A stretch of 32,298 bases of DNA from Candidatus Parabeggiatoa sp. nov. 3 (GTDB lineage Bacteria > Pseudomonadota > Gammaproteobacteria > Beggiatoales > Beggiatoaceae): assembly GCA_003645185.1 (NCBI GenBank), contig QNEL01000027.1, positions 1 to 32,298 of the forward strand. The letters are read 5' to 3'. Under the pieces are notes generated by a model. That model ran no database searches and was not told where the DNA came from. It worked only from the letters and a program-made list of their open reading frames with translations. Numbering within the stretch: position 1 is the first letter of the stretch; every line of letters begins with the position of its first letter. Positions 23,344-32,298 of this stretch are shown here, piece by piece. The position numbers and the translations under genes were made by a program.

Positions 23344-25386
23344 ATGAGCAATCCTCTACTGAGTATGCAAGGGATTCCCCCTTTTTCTCAAATTCAACCA
23401 GAACATATCGTACCAGCAATTGAACAGGTATTAAATGAGAATCGTACCCAAATTGCTGATTTGATTGACACGGCTACCCCTTATACCTGGGATAATTTTA
23501 TTCAACCGCTCAATGAATTAAATGATCGTTTAAATCGAATTTGGTCACCTATTGAACATTTGCATAATGTGGCAGATTCTGAGGAATTGCGTACTGCTCA
23601 TAACACCTGTTTACCCATTTTGTCTGATTATCGCAGCGAAATGGGGCAAAATAAGGGCATGTCTGCCGGTTATCAGGCGATTGCTGTTCGCCCTGACTAT
23701 GCCCTGTTAGAAATAGCCCAGGAACAAATCATCAAAAATGAATTGCGTGATTTTCGCTTATCTGGCATTGCTTTACCGAAAGAACAACAAGCACGTTATA
23801 AAGAGATTCAAAAAAAGTTATCTCAACTCAGTACGCAATTCCATGAAAATGTACTGGATGCGACTCATGCTTGGAAAAAACACATTACTGATGAAACCTG
23901 GTTAGCGGGTTTGCCTGATTCCGTGCGGAGCTTGGCCAAACAAAATGCGGAACAAGAACACTTAGCGGGTTGGATATTCACTTTAGATTTGCCTTGTTAT
24001 ACCCCGGTTCTTAATTACGCAGATAAGCGCGAATTGCGCTATGAAATGTATCAAGCTTATATGACTCGCGCTTCTGATCAATGCCCTAATGCCGGACAAT
24101 GGGATAATCGCCCCATTATAGAAGAGATTTTAGCCTTACGACATGAGTTGGCTATTCTACTGGGTTTTGCCAATTATGCTGAATATTCTTTAAGCACTAA
24201 AATGGCTGAAACGCCTCAACAGGTTTTGGATTTTCTCAGCGATTTAACTCAACGTGCTAAACCGGTAGCGGAAAAAGAGTTTGAGGCATTACAAGCCTTT
24301 GCTAAACAACATTATGGCGTTGACACTTTGGAAATGTGGGATGTGCCCTATTATTCTGAGAAATTACGTCAGCATGATTATGAACTGTCTGAAGAAACAT
24401 TACGGCCTTATTTTCCTTTGGCAAAAGTGTTAGCCGGTTTATTTGGCGTAGTGCAACGCTTATATGGTTTATCCATTCAACGACATGACGGTGTAGACAC
24501 TTGGCATGAAGATGTGCAATTCTTTGATATTTATGATGAATCGGGCACATTACGCGGACAGTTTTATTTGGATTGTTATGCCAGACGCGGTAAACGCGGC
24601 GGTGCCTGGATGGATGAGTGTATTATCCGCCACCGCACCGCTCATGGTTTACAAATTCCGGTTGCTTATTTAGCGTGCAATTTTACGCCGCCCGTTGGAA
24701 AGAAACCGGCTTTGCTCACTCATCGAGAAGTGAGAACCCTATTTCATGAATTTGGGCATGGTTTGCACCATATATTGACTCAAGTGGATTATGCACCTGT
24801 TGCGGGCATTAACGGTGTTGCGTGGGATGCGGTAGAATTACCTAGTCAGTTTCTTGAAAATTGGTGCTGGGAAAAACAAGCTTTAGACTTATTTGCAGCC
24901 CACTATGAAACCGACGAACCTTTACCGGATGAGTTATTTGAAAAAATGATTTCGGCGAAAAACTTCCAAGCGGGTTTATTTATGGCGCGCCAATTGGAAT
25001 TTGCGCTATTTGATTTTCGCTTGCACACAGAATATAGCTCTGATCTCAATGTTCAAACGCTACTGGATAGTGTGCGACAAAAGGTTGCCGTGCTATTTCC
25101 CCCGGCTTTCAACCGTTTTCAAAACAGCTTTTTGCATATTTTTTCAGGCGGATATGCAGCAGGTTATTACAGCTATAAATGGGCTGAAGTGTTATCTGCC
25201 GATGCGTTTTCTCAGTTTGAAGAAAACGGGATTTTTGATAAGGCGACAGGGCAAGCCTTTTTGCACACGATTTTAGAAAAAGGCGGTTCAAGAGAAGCAA
25301 TGGCATTGTTTAGGGCATTTATGGGGCGCGAGCCAAAGATTGATGCTTTGTTGAAGCAGAGTGGGATATACTTAGCATCGTCATAA
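23344..25386 (+). CDS. prlC: Oligopeptidase A (M3 metallopeptidase)
   Basis: A 680-residue cytosolic zinc peptidase, the same length I recall for E. coli PrlC/OpdA, which degrades signal peptides and other short peptides. The zinc motif HEFGH is at residues 468-472 (ligands His468 and His472, catalytic Glu469) and the third ligand is Glu498 in WDAVELPSQF. The N-terminus NPLLSMQGIPPFSQIQPEHI and the C-terminal FNRFQNSFLHIFSGGYAAGY are typical of the family. It is transcribed alone, with TAACTGA heptamers replacing a normal ribosome-binding site. The gene is intact. Confidence 0.96.
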   Translation: MSNPLLSMQGIPPFSQIQPEHIVPAIEQVLNENRTQIADLIDTATPYTWDNFIQPLNELNDRLNRIWSPIEHLHNVADSEELRTAHNTCLPILSDYRSEMGQNKGMSAGYQAIAVRPDYALLEIAQEQIIKNELRDFRLSGIALPKEQQARYKEIQKKLSQLSTQFHENVLDATHAWKKHITDETWLAGLPDSVRSLAKQNAEQEHLAGWIFTLDLPCYTPVLNYADKRELRYEMYQAYMTRASDQCPNAGQWDNRPIIEEILALRHELAILLGFANYAEYSLSTKMAETPQQVLDFLSDLTQRAKPVAEKEFEALQAFAKQHYGVDTLEMWDVPYYSEKLRQHDYELSEETLRPYFPLAKVLAGLFGVVQRLYGLSIQRHDGVDTWHEDVQFFDIYDESGTLRGQFYLDCYARRGKRGGAWMDECIIRHRTAHGLQIPVAYLACNFTPPVGKKPALLTHREVRTLFHEFGHGLHHILTQVDYAPVAGINGVAWDAVELPSQFLENWCWEKQALDLFAAHYETDEPLPDELFEKMISAKNFQAGLFMARQLEFALFDFRLHTEYSSDLNVQTLLDSVRQKVAVLFPPAFNRFQNSFLHIFSGGYAAGYYSYKWAEVLSADAFSQFEENGIFDKATGQAFLHTILEKGGSREAMALFRAFMGREPKIDALLKQSGIYLASS

Positions 25387-25419
25387 ATTACGCTTTTTTA
25401 TTGCTAACAGCCAACAGCG

Positions 25420-25549
25420 TTTCACGCAAAAGTTTTTGCGCGCAAAAACTTTATTTCACATTTAGCTTCGCTGGCCTTCGGCTCACGCAAAAGTTGCGCG
25501 CAACTTTTGCGTGAAATAAAGTTTCGCTTCGCTGTACTTTTGCGTGAAA
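25420..25549. repeat. Nested palindrome, palindromes inside a palindrome
   Basis: The outer arms TTTCACGCAAAAGT (25420-25433) and ACTTTTGCGTGAAA (25536-25549) pair, as do ACTTTATTTCAC (25448-25459) and GTGAAATAAAGT (25511-25522). Each arm is interrupted at the same point: the left by TTTTGCGCGCAAAA, the right by TTCGCTTCGCTGT. The middle holds another perfect 32-bp palindrome with arm TCACGCAAAAGTTGCG (25483-25514). The element lies 33 bases after the prlC stop and could fold into a very stable RNA 3' end. Confidence 0.88.
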
Positions 25550-25578
25550 TCGTGAAAATCAGTTGTCGCAACGCGAAA

Positions 25579-25722
25579 GTCAGGTGGTGGTGACTAACCT
25601 TTCACTTAATTTTTGCGCGCAAAAACTTGCCGCAAAGAATGGATTTTTACAAAAGGCAAAAGCTCGAATTATAACGGTGGACAGTATAACGATATAGGGT
25701 GGGTAACGGGGTTGCCCACCAC
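25579..25722. repeat. GTCAGG element copy 2 and a GGTGGGTAAC hairpin
   Basis: 25579-25687 is the second copy of the element at 18276-18437. Here the GCGCGC palindrome is in the left half (TTTTTGCGCGCAAAAAC near 25610-25627) and the right half is uninterrupted. It is followed at 25692-25722 by a single GGTGGGTAAC-GGG-GTTGCCCACC hairpin with 10-bp arms and one mismatch. Confidence 0.72.
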
Positions 25723-26800
25723 TCTTATCAATTATCAATCATTAAAATCTTGAATATCTTTAATACATAAGCGACTGCTTTGAATTGAATCAGATCAAAT
25801 CAATGCGTTAAAAAATAACCGCTTATTGAAGGAATCGTCTTTGTTCATTTTTCAGTTGCCCATCATCTCATTACAGAAATAGATTATTCGCACATTGCGA
25901 ATCAATAAACATTATTCGCAATTTGCGACTTAAAATTGAAAAACTGAGCGGTTTGTAGTTTTTATAAGAAATACCGCTTTAAGGCAAAGTCCTTTTTTTG
26001 ACTTTATCCGAAAAACGTATTTAATCTTATCATTAAAATATATAATCTTATTAAAAAACAAAGATTTATCCTCATAATATGGAATGAATATTGCATATTT
26101 TTTCGCTATACATTCTATTGCATAATGCTATCTGATAATGTTGTTTATAGTCGATAAAAATATCAATATTTGATGACAATATAGAATAATTTCTATATTG
26201 AGCCTTTGTGTAAACTTATGCATTGACTTTTAATTAGAAGTTTCATTATTGATTGTCACTTGACAAAAACTTTGTTTTTTTTAAGAAGGCCAAGTACAAT
26301 TCAAAAAGCTTGAAAGTGGTTAGCCACGGCAAAAAAATAAATGGGTTCAAGCAAAGTAACCCTTAGCCTTGTTCCTCGCAAAATGCGAGGGGATAATGGG
26401 TTGATCGCTCCCCTGTACGGATATATAGAAATTATTCTATATTATTCTATATTTCACTACAAAATTTCGATCTGTAGTTGATTTAGATTTGAATGAATTG
26501 ATTTGTTGTTATTAGTAAAATCATGATCAAATCTAATTGATAACTATGATGCCCTTCCTTGAGTTATCTCATTGTCTTGTCGCTAATTTTTAGATTAGAT
26601 TGGTTCGTTATTGAATATTTAGTTAGATAATGCATTAATTAAATTAAAAACCATAAAGTGTTGTGTTTAACGAAATGGTTTTTGAGATTTTTATGAACCA
26701 TTATTATATCAATATAGCGAATCGTTTTTATCTTGAGAGGCAACTTGATTGACAATGACAAGCTCACTCACTTTTTCCATTCGTATAATGGAGGAAAAAA
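25723..26800 (+). promoter_or_regulatory. Long AT-rich leader of the 26801 gene
   Basis: There is no open frame of note in about 1.08 kb of AT-rich DNA, in contrast to the repeat DNA around it. A 22-bp sequence, AATATAGAATAATTTCTATA plus TT, at 26178-26199 is matched in inverted orientation at 26423-26443, with a further TATTCTATATT half-copy just after. Between them lies a GC-richer segment with potential RNA hairpins. A GGAGG Shine-Dalgarno sequence stands seven bases before the ATG at 26801. I could not pick out a promoter with confidence. The length and content suggest a regulated surface-protein gene. Confidence 0.45.
26316..26413 (+). ncRNA. Candidate structured RNA leader, class unknown
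   Basis: Read as RNA, this segment has successive short stems: GTGG-TTAG-CCAC (26316-26327), GGC (26328-26330) with GCC (26366-26368) enclosing GGGTT (26343-26347) with AACCC (26358-26362), CCTCGCA-AAA-TGCGAGG (26374-26390), and a possible GGGG (26389-26392) with CCCC (26410-26413). It is clearly richer in G and C than its surroundings. It does not match a riboswitch consensus that I know. No T-run follows. Confidence 0.3.
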
Positions 26801-29800
26801 ATGAAAAATATCCTTTTGCTTCTGCGACGAAGCACTGACTCATACCCCTGGCTGGTGGGGGTAGTGATGGTGTTAGGCATGATGGCCAACGCTTATGCCA
26901 AGCCAGAATTGAAGATTGTGCAAACCCTTGAGGGGCCCACAACAGTGAAGGCGGGAGAAGAGTTGAAATACCAACTTGACTATCGCTGTGCAAGTACGAC
27001 TGAACATTGTTACGATGTTCAGGTAACCGGCGATTTACCGCTAGCCTTAAACGGTGCATTCTCCGCAGTGGCACCGACAGGAAGTGTTCATGTTGCCTCT
27101 GCCGTCTATGATCCTAATACTCGCACGGTAACGTGGAACTTTATTCATGAACTTCCAGCGGGTTCTACTGGCGTAATCATGCTTGAGGTTGAAACCGTTA
27201 ACGGGCAAACCTCAAATGGTACAGAGATTACCACTGAGTTCGAGATGTCAGGCGATAATGCTGATTCTGTTCAGAGTGTTCCTCTAACGGTAACGGTGGA
27301 AGCTGAAAGTGCGGTCACGTTGACGAAAACCCTCACAAACAGCAATCCACGTCTTGATCTGGAGACGAACTACAAGATTAAACTGTGTAGTGAAAATGCA
27401 AACGGCCGACTGGATTGGGAAAATGTCACGTTGGTTGACACATTACAGCCTAAAGCTGAGTTTGTTTCTGCATCTGATGATGGTGTGTATGATTCTGGTA
27501 ATCAGACCATTACTTGGAACAAAATTAACAGAAAGACTACGACGCTGGCTGTCGGTGTTTGTTTCGAGCCATCTGTTAGGGTTAAATATCGGTCAGAACA
27601 TTTTGCCAGTGGCAGTGAAATCATTAATGAGGTGTTGGTTAATGGTACACCAGTGGGCGAGTCTGAAGAAACAACGCACAGTACTAATGCCGGGGCTACA
27701 TTTAGTGGCGGAATCGGTGCAGATACGGCTAAATTGACGGTTTGGAAACAAGGCCCTAAGACGGTTATCTATGAAGGAAACATCGATTATGGTTTCATCA
27801 TCAAAAATGACGGTAATGTACCGCTAGAGAATGTGGTTATCACGGATACCGTACCCAGTCAAATGGTGGTGACGAGTTTGCGTGCTGGGGAAAACAATCA
27901 ACAGGCCAGTAGTTTTCCAGTTAGCATATCTTATAAAACGAATCTTAGAAATACTGAATGGATCGCGGTTCCTGGTAATCCGTTTGATACTCCCCCTGTA
28001 CAATCTGTTGACGTGTCGATTTTGGGATTAGGAGCGGATGAATACATCACCGATTTGCGTTGGGTATTAGATGAACTGCCTGTGGGTTTCCGTTCCAGCG
28101 CCAGTAATGTGAAGATGAATGGTTTCTCGGCCAGCGTGCTGACAACGGATCGTCAAAATAATCCTGTTCAGATTGGTGATCAGATTGAAAACACGGCTAT
28201 CGCTGAATATCAGGAGAATGACAACAAGACTCAATCTAGTCGTAAGACAACGGATATTGTGTTCGCGACAGCGGGCCCAAAGTTGGTTAAAACCGTCACA
28301 AGTGCCTCTACGATTACCCCGGGTGATCCTGTCACATACAAAATCGAGTTGACGAATAAGAAAGTGGGGGAGCTGCTTAATCCCAGCATTTTGGATTGGT
28401 TGAATCCTGATTTGGAATTTGAATCTTGGCGTATCCTCAACAAGCCGAGAGCAGCGCCAAAACCACAGCTTGAGATAAAGCCGAATTATAATGGCACGGG
28501 CAAAACGCTATTACGTTGGCATTGGACTGGTGCCTCGGCTTACTCATTTGAGCAATGGAAGCAGGTTCACTTAGAGTTAGTTGCAAATCTGAAATCAACG
28601 ACAAAGCCGGGCAGTGTGACTAATCAGGTTTATGTCACTGCTGAAAATGAGCCTCACACGATTACATGGGATAATTGTCTGACTCAGGAAGAAGATATTC
28701 ATGATCTTGATGGTAACGGTGAAGCGGGACAAATGCTTTGTGCAAGTGAAAACACGACTATTACTGCGGGTACCCTAGCGTCTATGGAATCCATCAAATG
28801 GGTGAAAGGCCAATTGGATCCTGACTATCACCGGCATCCTGATTCGGGCAAAACAGCAAGATCGGGTACTTTAGATTATCGCTTGATTGTTGAAAATACG
28901 GGCAATATTTCTATGACGAATGTGGTGGTTGTCGATATTTTGCCATTTGTGACAGATACTGGAGTTATTGATTTGTCACAACGCGATTCAGCATGGCAAC
29001 CGCAATTGATCGGTGCTGTACAAGCCGGCAATGGTATTATTGTGAAATATAGCACTGAGGAAAATCCTTGCCGTACTGAAGTGTTGCCCAGTAACCCTCC
29101 TGGATGCCAGGATCCAGCATGGTCCACAATTTTGCCAGAACCTATTACCACAGTGCGTTCAGTACGCTTTGATTTTGGTGATAGAGTGGTTAAGTCGGGC
29201 GATAAATTAGTATTAACTTGGCCCATGTATGCCCCAATCAACGCCCCAGTAGGAACGATAGCGTGGAATTCCTTTGGTTATGTCGCTACCCGCGTAGATA
29301 GTGGTACGCAATTGCTACCTTCAGAGCCGATTAAAGTGGGTATTGAAGTGGATGACTTTGAGCCGGCTGTTTTAGGAGACTATGTTTGGATTGATGCGAA
29401 TGAGGATGGTATCCAGAATGGTACCCAAGATGACCCAGAAACCGGACTCAATAACGTGCGAGTTGATTTATACAAGCAAGCCTCAAACGGTGAGCTTGTG
29501 TATGACAGATTTGTGCTTACAGCCGATGATGAAGACGGGAATCCGGGTTATTATATCTTCTCGTTCTTAATCGAAGGGAATTATCTTTTGAAGTTCTACC
29601 CCCCTGTCGGTTATAAAATTTCGCCGATGAATCAAGATACTGGCGATGACGATACTGATAGTAATGATTCTGATGTTGATCCTGAAACTCATAAGACTCC
29701 AGTCATTTTCTTGAAAAATCTGCAACATGATCGTCGTTGGGATATGGGATTGATAGAAAAAGGCACGGCTGCATTGGGTAACTACGTGTGGTTTGATCGC

Positions 29801-31432
29801 AATGGAGATGGCGAGCAAAATGAAAGTGCTGATAATGGTATAAATGATGTACAGGTAACCTTATACGAAGATGACGGTGATGGGGTTGCAAACATAGCAG
29901 CAGATAAAGTGATTGCGGCTACGTTCACGAAAAACAACCATGATGGGCATCCGGGTTACTATCTGTTTGAAGATAACATTAAGTCTGGGCAATACTTCGT
30001 CAAGTTTAGTGATTTACCTCGAAATGCCAACGGATTCACTATTCAAGGTGCGACTGGTACATCCGATCCGACTGATTCTGATCCAGGCAATGATGGTGTG
30101 ACGGAAATAATCTCGCTAGAGATGGGCGATTTTGATCGCAGTTGGGATGCCGGCATAATCAAAAAGCCAAGTGTTCTCGCATTAGGTAACCGTGTCTGGT
30201 TGGATGAGAATAGAAACAGCACTTATGATGCTGGCGAAAAGGGAATTAATGCTGTTAAGCTCAACCTGTATTGGGATGATGATGAGAATGGAGAGTTTAC
30301 GCCGGATGTGGATAAGCAAGTGACTAGTATGGATACCTATACTGACGAGGGTGTTCCCGGTTTTTACCTGTTTAAGGAATTGCCAGAGGGTGACTATATC
30401 GTTCAAATTGATCCCAGTAATTTCTCGGCGGGTAAGCCGTTAGCTGATTTGATCAGCAGCATGGGTGCGCCTGATCCTGATCCTGCTGTAGATCACGATG
30501 ACAATGGTAACAGTAGAACAGATAACGGTGTCGTGAGCTTAGCTGTGACGCTGAGTGAACCTTCTGATCCAATGGATGAGGTGGAACGCACAAATCTGAC
30601 GGTAGATTTTGGATTTCATAAGCTAGATCCTCCAAACGAGTTGTGTCCAAATCCTCAATTCTACGCTTTACATGATCAGAAGTTGAACGATACCCAGTTC
30701 TTTAACATTAATCCCAATACGCGCGAAACCACGCCACTAGGGCCTATGTATGAGGGACGCGATATCGAAGGATTGGATATGGATCCCAAGACAGGCAAAT
30801 TGTATGCCACGTCAGGTGACGATCCAGGTTGTAAGAATCCTGAGGAGGATCCTGCAAGCTGTGAAAGACATCCACATGGTCATCTGTATGAGGTAAATCC
30901 TAATACCGGCTATATAACCTCCATTGGTTCAACCGGATTCGGTGAAGTGTCTGGTATTTCTTTCAATCCTAGGACGGGTGTATTGTGGGCATGGGCTGAT
31001 AGAGAAGGCATGTTGACAATTGACTTAGGAACGGGTAAAGGTACTCCAGTGCTTGAGTCAAAGGCCGCAGTTGAGGCACTGACTTGGGATAACGAAGGTA
31101 AGGTGTTATACGCAGCGGCCAATACTGACCTTTGGGCAGCATCGGATTTTGATGCTGCCATGGTGCCACAGAATGTGAGGATTATTTGTGGCAAACTGCC
31201 CGGGCAGGTGGAAGCACTGGATATGGCAAAAGGCAACGTTTTGTTGTTCGCAATGAACAAGCGTAGTGACTTAAATATCTATGGCTGGAAAATCAAGGAA
31301 GGCGATTATTGTCCGCCCGTGTTAGATATGGAGGTTGAAACGCCAGCCTACTATGATATTGAAGCCATTACTTGGCCGAACGATTGTGTTCTACCAACAA
31401 ACTTAGGCCCTCAAGCAAACATGGAGCCTTAA
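26801..31432 (+). CDS. Secreted multidomain protein: DUF11 repeats, SdrD-B domains, beta-propeller-like end
   Basis: A 1543-residue exported protein with a long signal peptide (cleavage near 33, ANAYA before KPE). From about 38, 172, 311, 493 and 665 there are five DUF11-like immunoglobulin-fold units; the third is clearest (GNIDYGFIIKNDGNVPLENV). Three SdrD-B/Cna-B-type domains begin near 857, 991 and 1127 with LGDYVWIDANEDGIQN, LGNYVWFDRNGDGEQN and LGNRVWLDENRNSTYD; the Asp-rich loops suggest calcium binding. Residues about 1280-1543 contain repeated motifs such as LDMDPKTGKLYATSGD and ISFNPRTGVLWAWAD, typical of a small beta-propeller. There is no sortase motif or outer-membrane anchor. 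A surface, sheath or released adhesive role is likely but unproven. The Shine-Dalgarno sequence GGAGG is good. Confidence 0.88.
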   Translation: MKNILLLLRRSTDSYPWLVGVVMVLGMMANAYAKPELKIVQTLEGPTTVKAGEELKYQLDYRCASTTEHCYDVQVTGDLPLALNGAFSAVAPTGSVHVASAVYDPNTRTVTWNFIHELPAGSTGVIMLEVETVNGQTSNGTEITTEFEMSGDNADSVQSVPLTVTVEAESAVTLTKTLTNSNPRLDLETNYKIKLCSENANGRLDWENVTLVDTLQPKAEFVSASDDGVYDSGNQTITWNKINRKTTTLAVGVCFEPSVRVKYRSEHFASGSEIINEVLVNGTPVGESEETTHSTNAGATFSGGIGADTAKLTVWKQGPKTVIYEGNIDYGFIIKNDGNVPLENVVITDTVPSQMVVTSLRAGENNQQASSFPVSISYKTNLRNTEWIAVPGNPFDTPPVQSVDVSILGLGADEYITDLRWVLDELPVGFRSSASNVKMNGFSASVLTTDRQNNPVQIGDQIENTAIAEYQENDNKTQSSRKTTDIVFATAGPKLVKTVTSASTITPGDPVTYKIELTNKKVGELLNPSILDWLNPDLEFESWRILNKPRAAPKPQLEIKPNYNGTGKTLLRWHWTGASAYSFEQWKQVHLELVANLKSTTKPGSVTNQVYVTAENEPHTITWDNCLTQEEDIHDLDGNGEAGQMLCASENTTITAGTLASMESIKWVKGQLDPDYHRHPDSGKTARSGTLDYRLIVENTGNISMTNVVVVDILPFVTDTGVIDLSQRDSAWQPQLIGAVQAGNGIIVKYSTEENPCRTEVLPSNPPGCQDPAWSTILPEPITTVRSVRFDFGDRVVKSGDKLVLTWPMYAPINAPVGTIAWNSFGYVATRVDSGTQLLPSEPIKVGIEVDDFEPAVLGDYVWIDANEDGIQNGTQDDPETGLNNVRVDLYKQASNGELVYDRFVLTADDEDGNPGYYIFSFLIEGNYLLKFYPPVGYKISPMNQDTGDDDTDSNDSDVDPETHKTPVIFLKNLQHDRRWDMGLIEKGTAALGNYVWFDRNGDGEQNESADNGINDVQVTLYEDDGDGVANIAADKVIAATFTKNNHDGHPGYYLFEDNIKSGQYFVKFSDLPRNANGFTIQGATGTSDPTDSDPGNDGVTEIISLEMGDFDRSWDAGIIKKPSVLALGNRVWLDENRNSTYDAGEKGINAVKLNLYWDDDENGEFTPDVDKQVTSMDTYTDEGVPGFYLFKELPEGDYIVQIDPSNFSAGKPLADLISSMGAPDPDPAVDHDDNGNSRTDNGVVSLAVTLSEPSDPMDEVERTNLTVDFGFHKLDPPNELCPNPQFYALHDQKLNDTQFFNINPNTRETTPLGPMYEGRDIEGLDMDPKTGKLYATSGDDPGCKNPEEDPASCERHPHGHLYEVNPNTGYITSIGSTGFGEVSGISFNPRTGVLWAWADREGMLTIDLGTGKGTPVLESKAAVEALTWDNEGKVLYAAANTDLWAASDFDAAMVPQNVRIICGKLPGQVEALDMAKGNVLLFAMNKRSDLNIYGWKIKEGDYCPPVLDMEVETPAYYDIEAITWPNDCVLPTNLGPQANMEP

Positions 31433-31582
31433 ATAAGTTGTCGATGCCCAAAACATTTTTGACCAGTGAGTCATCTACCAATAGTGGTGAGTAAGTGGGT
31501 TGCTTGAATAAACCCTCAGATTAGTGAGGCCCACTTGCCCACCCTACGGTTAAAAATGTTTATGGGCGATATCATTCACTCA

Positions 31583-31680
31583 AACGGGGCTACAGACGGT
31601 GTTGATTTTTTTAAGTTTTATGAATCCTTTTTTCTTCACACTTAATCAAATCAATACCATACTGAGCCCCGTTTTTTTTT
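31583..31680 (+). terminator. Long-range stem followed by a T-run
   Basis: AACGGGGCT (31583-31591) pairs with AGCCCCGTT (31665-31673), followed by an uninterrupted T-run to 31680, twelve bases before the next ATG. The loop is 73 bases, long for an intrinsic terminator. It could end transcription of the 26801 gene or act as an attenuator for the next gene. Upstream, 31433-31582 has only a degenerate CCCACTTGCCCACCCTACGG repeat and a CTCA-GATTAG-TGAG hairpin. Confidence 0.35.
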
Positions 31681-31692
31681 GGGAAAAAAGTC

Positions 31693-32298
31693 ATGAAACA
31701 CAAATTATTCACTGTTTTATTAGGGCTACTACTCGTCTCACCAGTTTATGCTGCACCGCCAGCTAATGACGATTTAGCCAATGCCCTTAAAATCGTTTTG
31801 CCTTATAGTCATACTCAAAAAACGATTGATGCAACAACAGAAGCCTCTGAAGTTTTCCCACCTTGCACCTTCAGTGAAGGCAGCGTTTGGTATCAATATA
31901 CACCGAAAAAAGATGAAAATGTTGTCTTCGACACCTTGGGTTCAGATTATGATACTGTACTCGCCATTTGGAGCGGCGATGAACATCCACTGACTGAAAT
32001 CGCCTGTAACGACAATAGTCTTCAGACGACACAACATTCCCAAATCAATACAACACTCCAAAAAAATACCCGATACTTTATCAGTGTTACCGGTTTTAAT
32101 AAAGAAACTGGCACCTTAAACTTTAATGCCAAAGCACTGGAATCGTTAGACAACGATGACTTATCAGGCGCAATTGATATCGGTGGAGAAACTTTTTCGT
32201 ATACTCAAGAAACCACAAAAGCCAGCACTGAACTAAAAGAACCCCCTTCAAAATGCGGGAAGGATGGCAATACCACAGTGTGGTTTCAATATACACCG
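31693..32298 (+). CDS. Secreted protein with tandem PPC-like domains, partial
   Basis: An open frame of 202 codons that continues past the window edge. It begins with a clear signal peptide, MKHKLFTVLLGLLLVSPVYA, cleaved before APPANDD. Two repeats are visible. The first has NDDLANALKI, SVWYQYTP, SDYDTVLAIWSG, IACNDN and RYFISVTGF; the second starts at about 153 with NDDLSGAIDIGG and reaches VWFQYTP at the edge. These are the hallmarks of bacterial pre-peptidase C-terminal (PPC)-like beta domains in secreted proteins. No strong Shine-Dalgarno sequence is seen. It follows the other surface protein in the same direction. Its C-terminal part, which could be a protease or adhesin domain, lies outside the window. 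Confidence 0.85.
   Translation, partial: MKHKLFTVLLGLLLVSPVYAAPPANDDLANALKIVLPYSHTQKTIDATTEASEVFPPCTFSEGSVWYQYTPKKDENVVFDTLGSDYDTVLAIWSGDEHPLTEIACNDNSLQTTQHSQINTTLQKNTRYFISVTGFNKETGTLNFNAKALESLDNDDLSGAIDIGGETFSYTQETTKASTELKEPPSKCGKDGNTTVWFQYTP

Noticed and set aside
26316-26413. Cyclic di-GMP-I riboswitch upstream of the surface protein
   Set aside because: CACGGCAAA and GCAAAG occur, but the spacing, the GNRA-capped helix and the second conserved helix of that class are not present.

Overview
The window looks like part of a chromosome from a large sulfur-oxidising gammaproteobacterium of the Beggiatoaceae (Thiotrichales). The evidence is indirect: a proteobacterial-type phosphoribulokinase (Calvin cycle), Rnf subunits, gammaproteobacterial housekeeping genes (ettA, aroC, prlC, tgpA), very repeat-rich intergenic DNA, and tandem TAACTGA heptamers directly in front of start codons. 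From memory, TAACTGA repeats have been reported as abundant in marine Beggiatoaceae. No rRNA or tRNA gene was seen.

Layout. 1-216: tandem and palindromic repeats. 217-3628 (minus): ettA, then a two-gene ATPase plus PD-(D/E)XK nuclease module that looks like a defence or toxin-type system. 3923-5442 (minus): rnfA and rnfE, an incomplete Rnf set split by repeats. 5680-7904 (minus): an HcaT-like MFS transporter overlapping aroC by 4 bases. 8003-8536 (plus): a small membrane-anchored protein. 8532-8937: a MITE-like element between 57-bp direct repeats. 8939-9817 (minus): prkB. 9818-10423: dense repeats. 10424-14709 (minus): a tgpA/DUF58 transglutaminase pair interrupted by repeats and an Rpn-family nuclease gene. 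14815-15326 (minus): a YoeB/YefM toxin-antitoxin pair. 15470-17101 (minus): a HipA-type kinase with its own DNA-binding domain. 17102-18464: 1.4 kb of repeats. 18465-25386 (plus): an exported protein, a large MscS-family channel and prlC. 25387-26800: nested palindromes, then an AT-rich leader with possible RNA structure. 26801 to the end (plus): two secreted repeat-domain proteins, the second cut by the window edge.

Genes that probably work together are aroC with the MFS gene (overlap), rnfE with rnfA (membrane subunits of one electron-transfer complex), DUF58 with tgpA (periplasmic transglutaminase system, normally with a MoxR ATPase, not seen here), yefM with yoeB, and the ATPase with its nuclease.

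The most unusual feature is the repeat architecture. Short perfect palindromes, many centred on GCGCGC, sit inside other repeats. Copies of the same host repeat with and without the palindrome occur in this window, so filled and empty sites can be compared directly. Short tandem repeats abut four start codons that have no visible Shine-Dalgarno sequence. These two patterns and the ATPase-nuclease pair are the best candidates for something undescribed.
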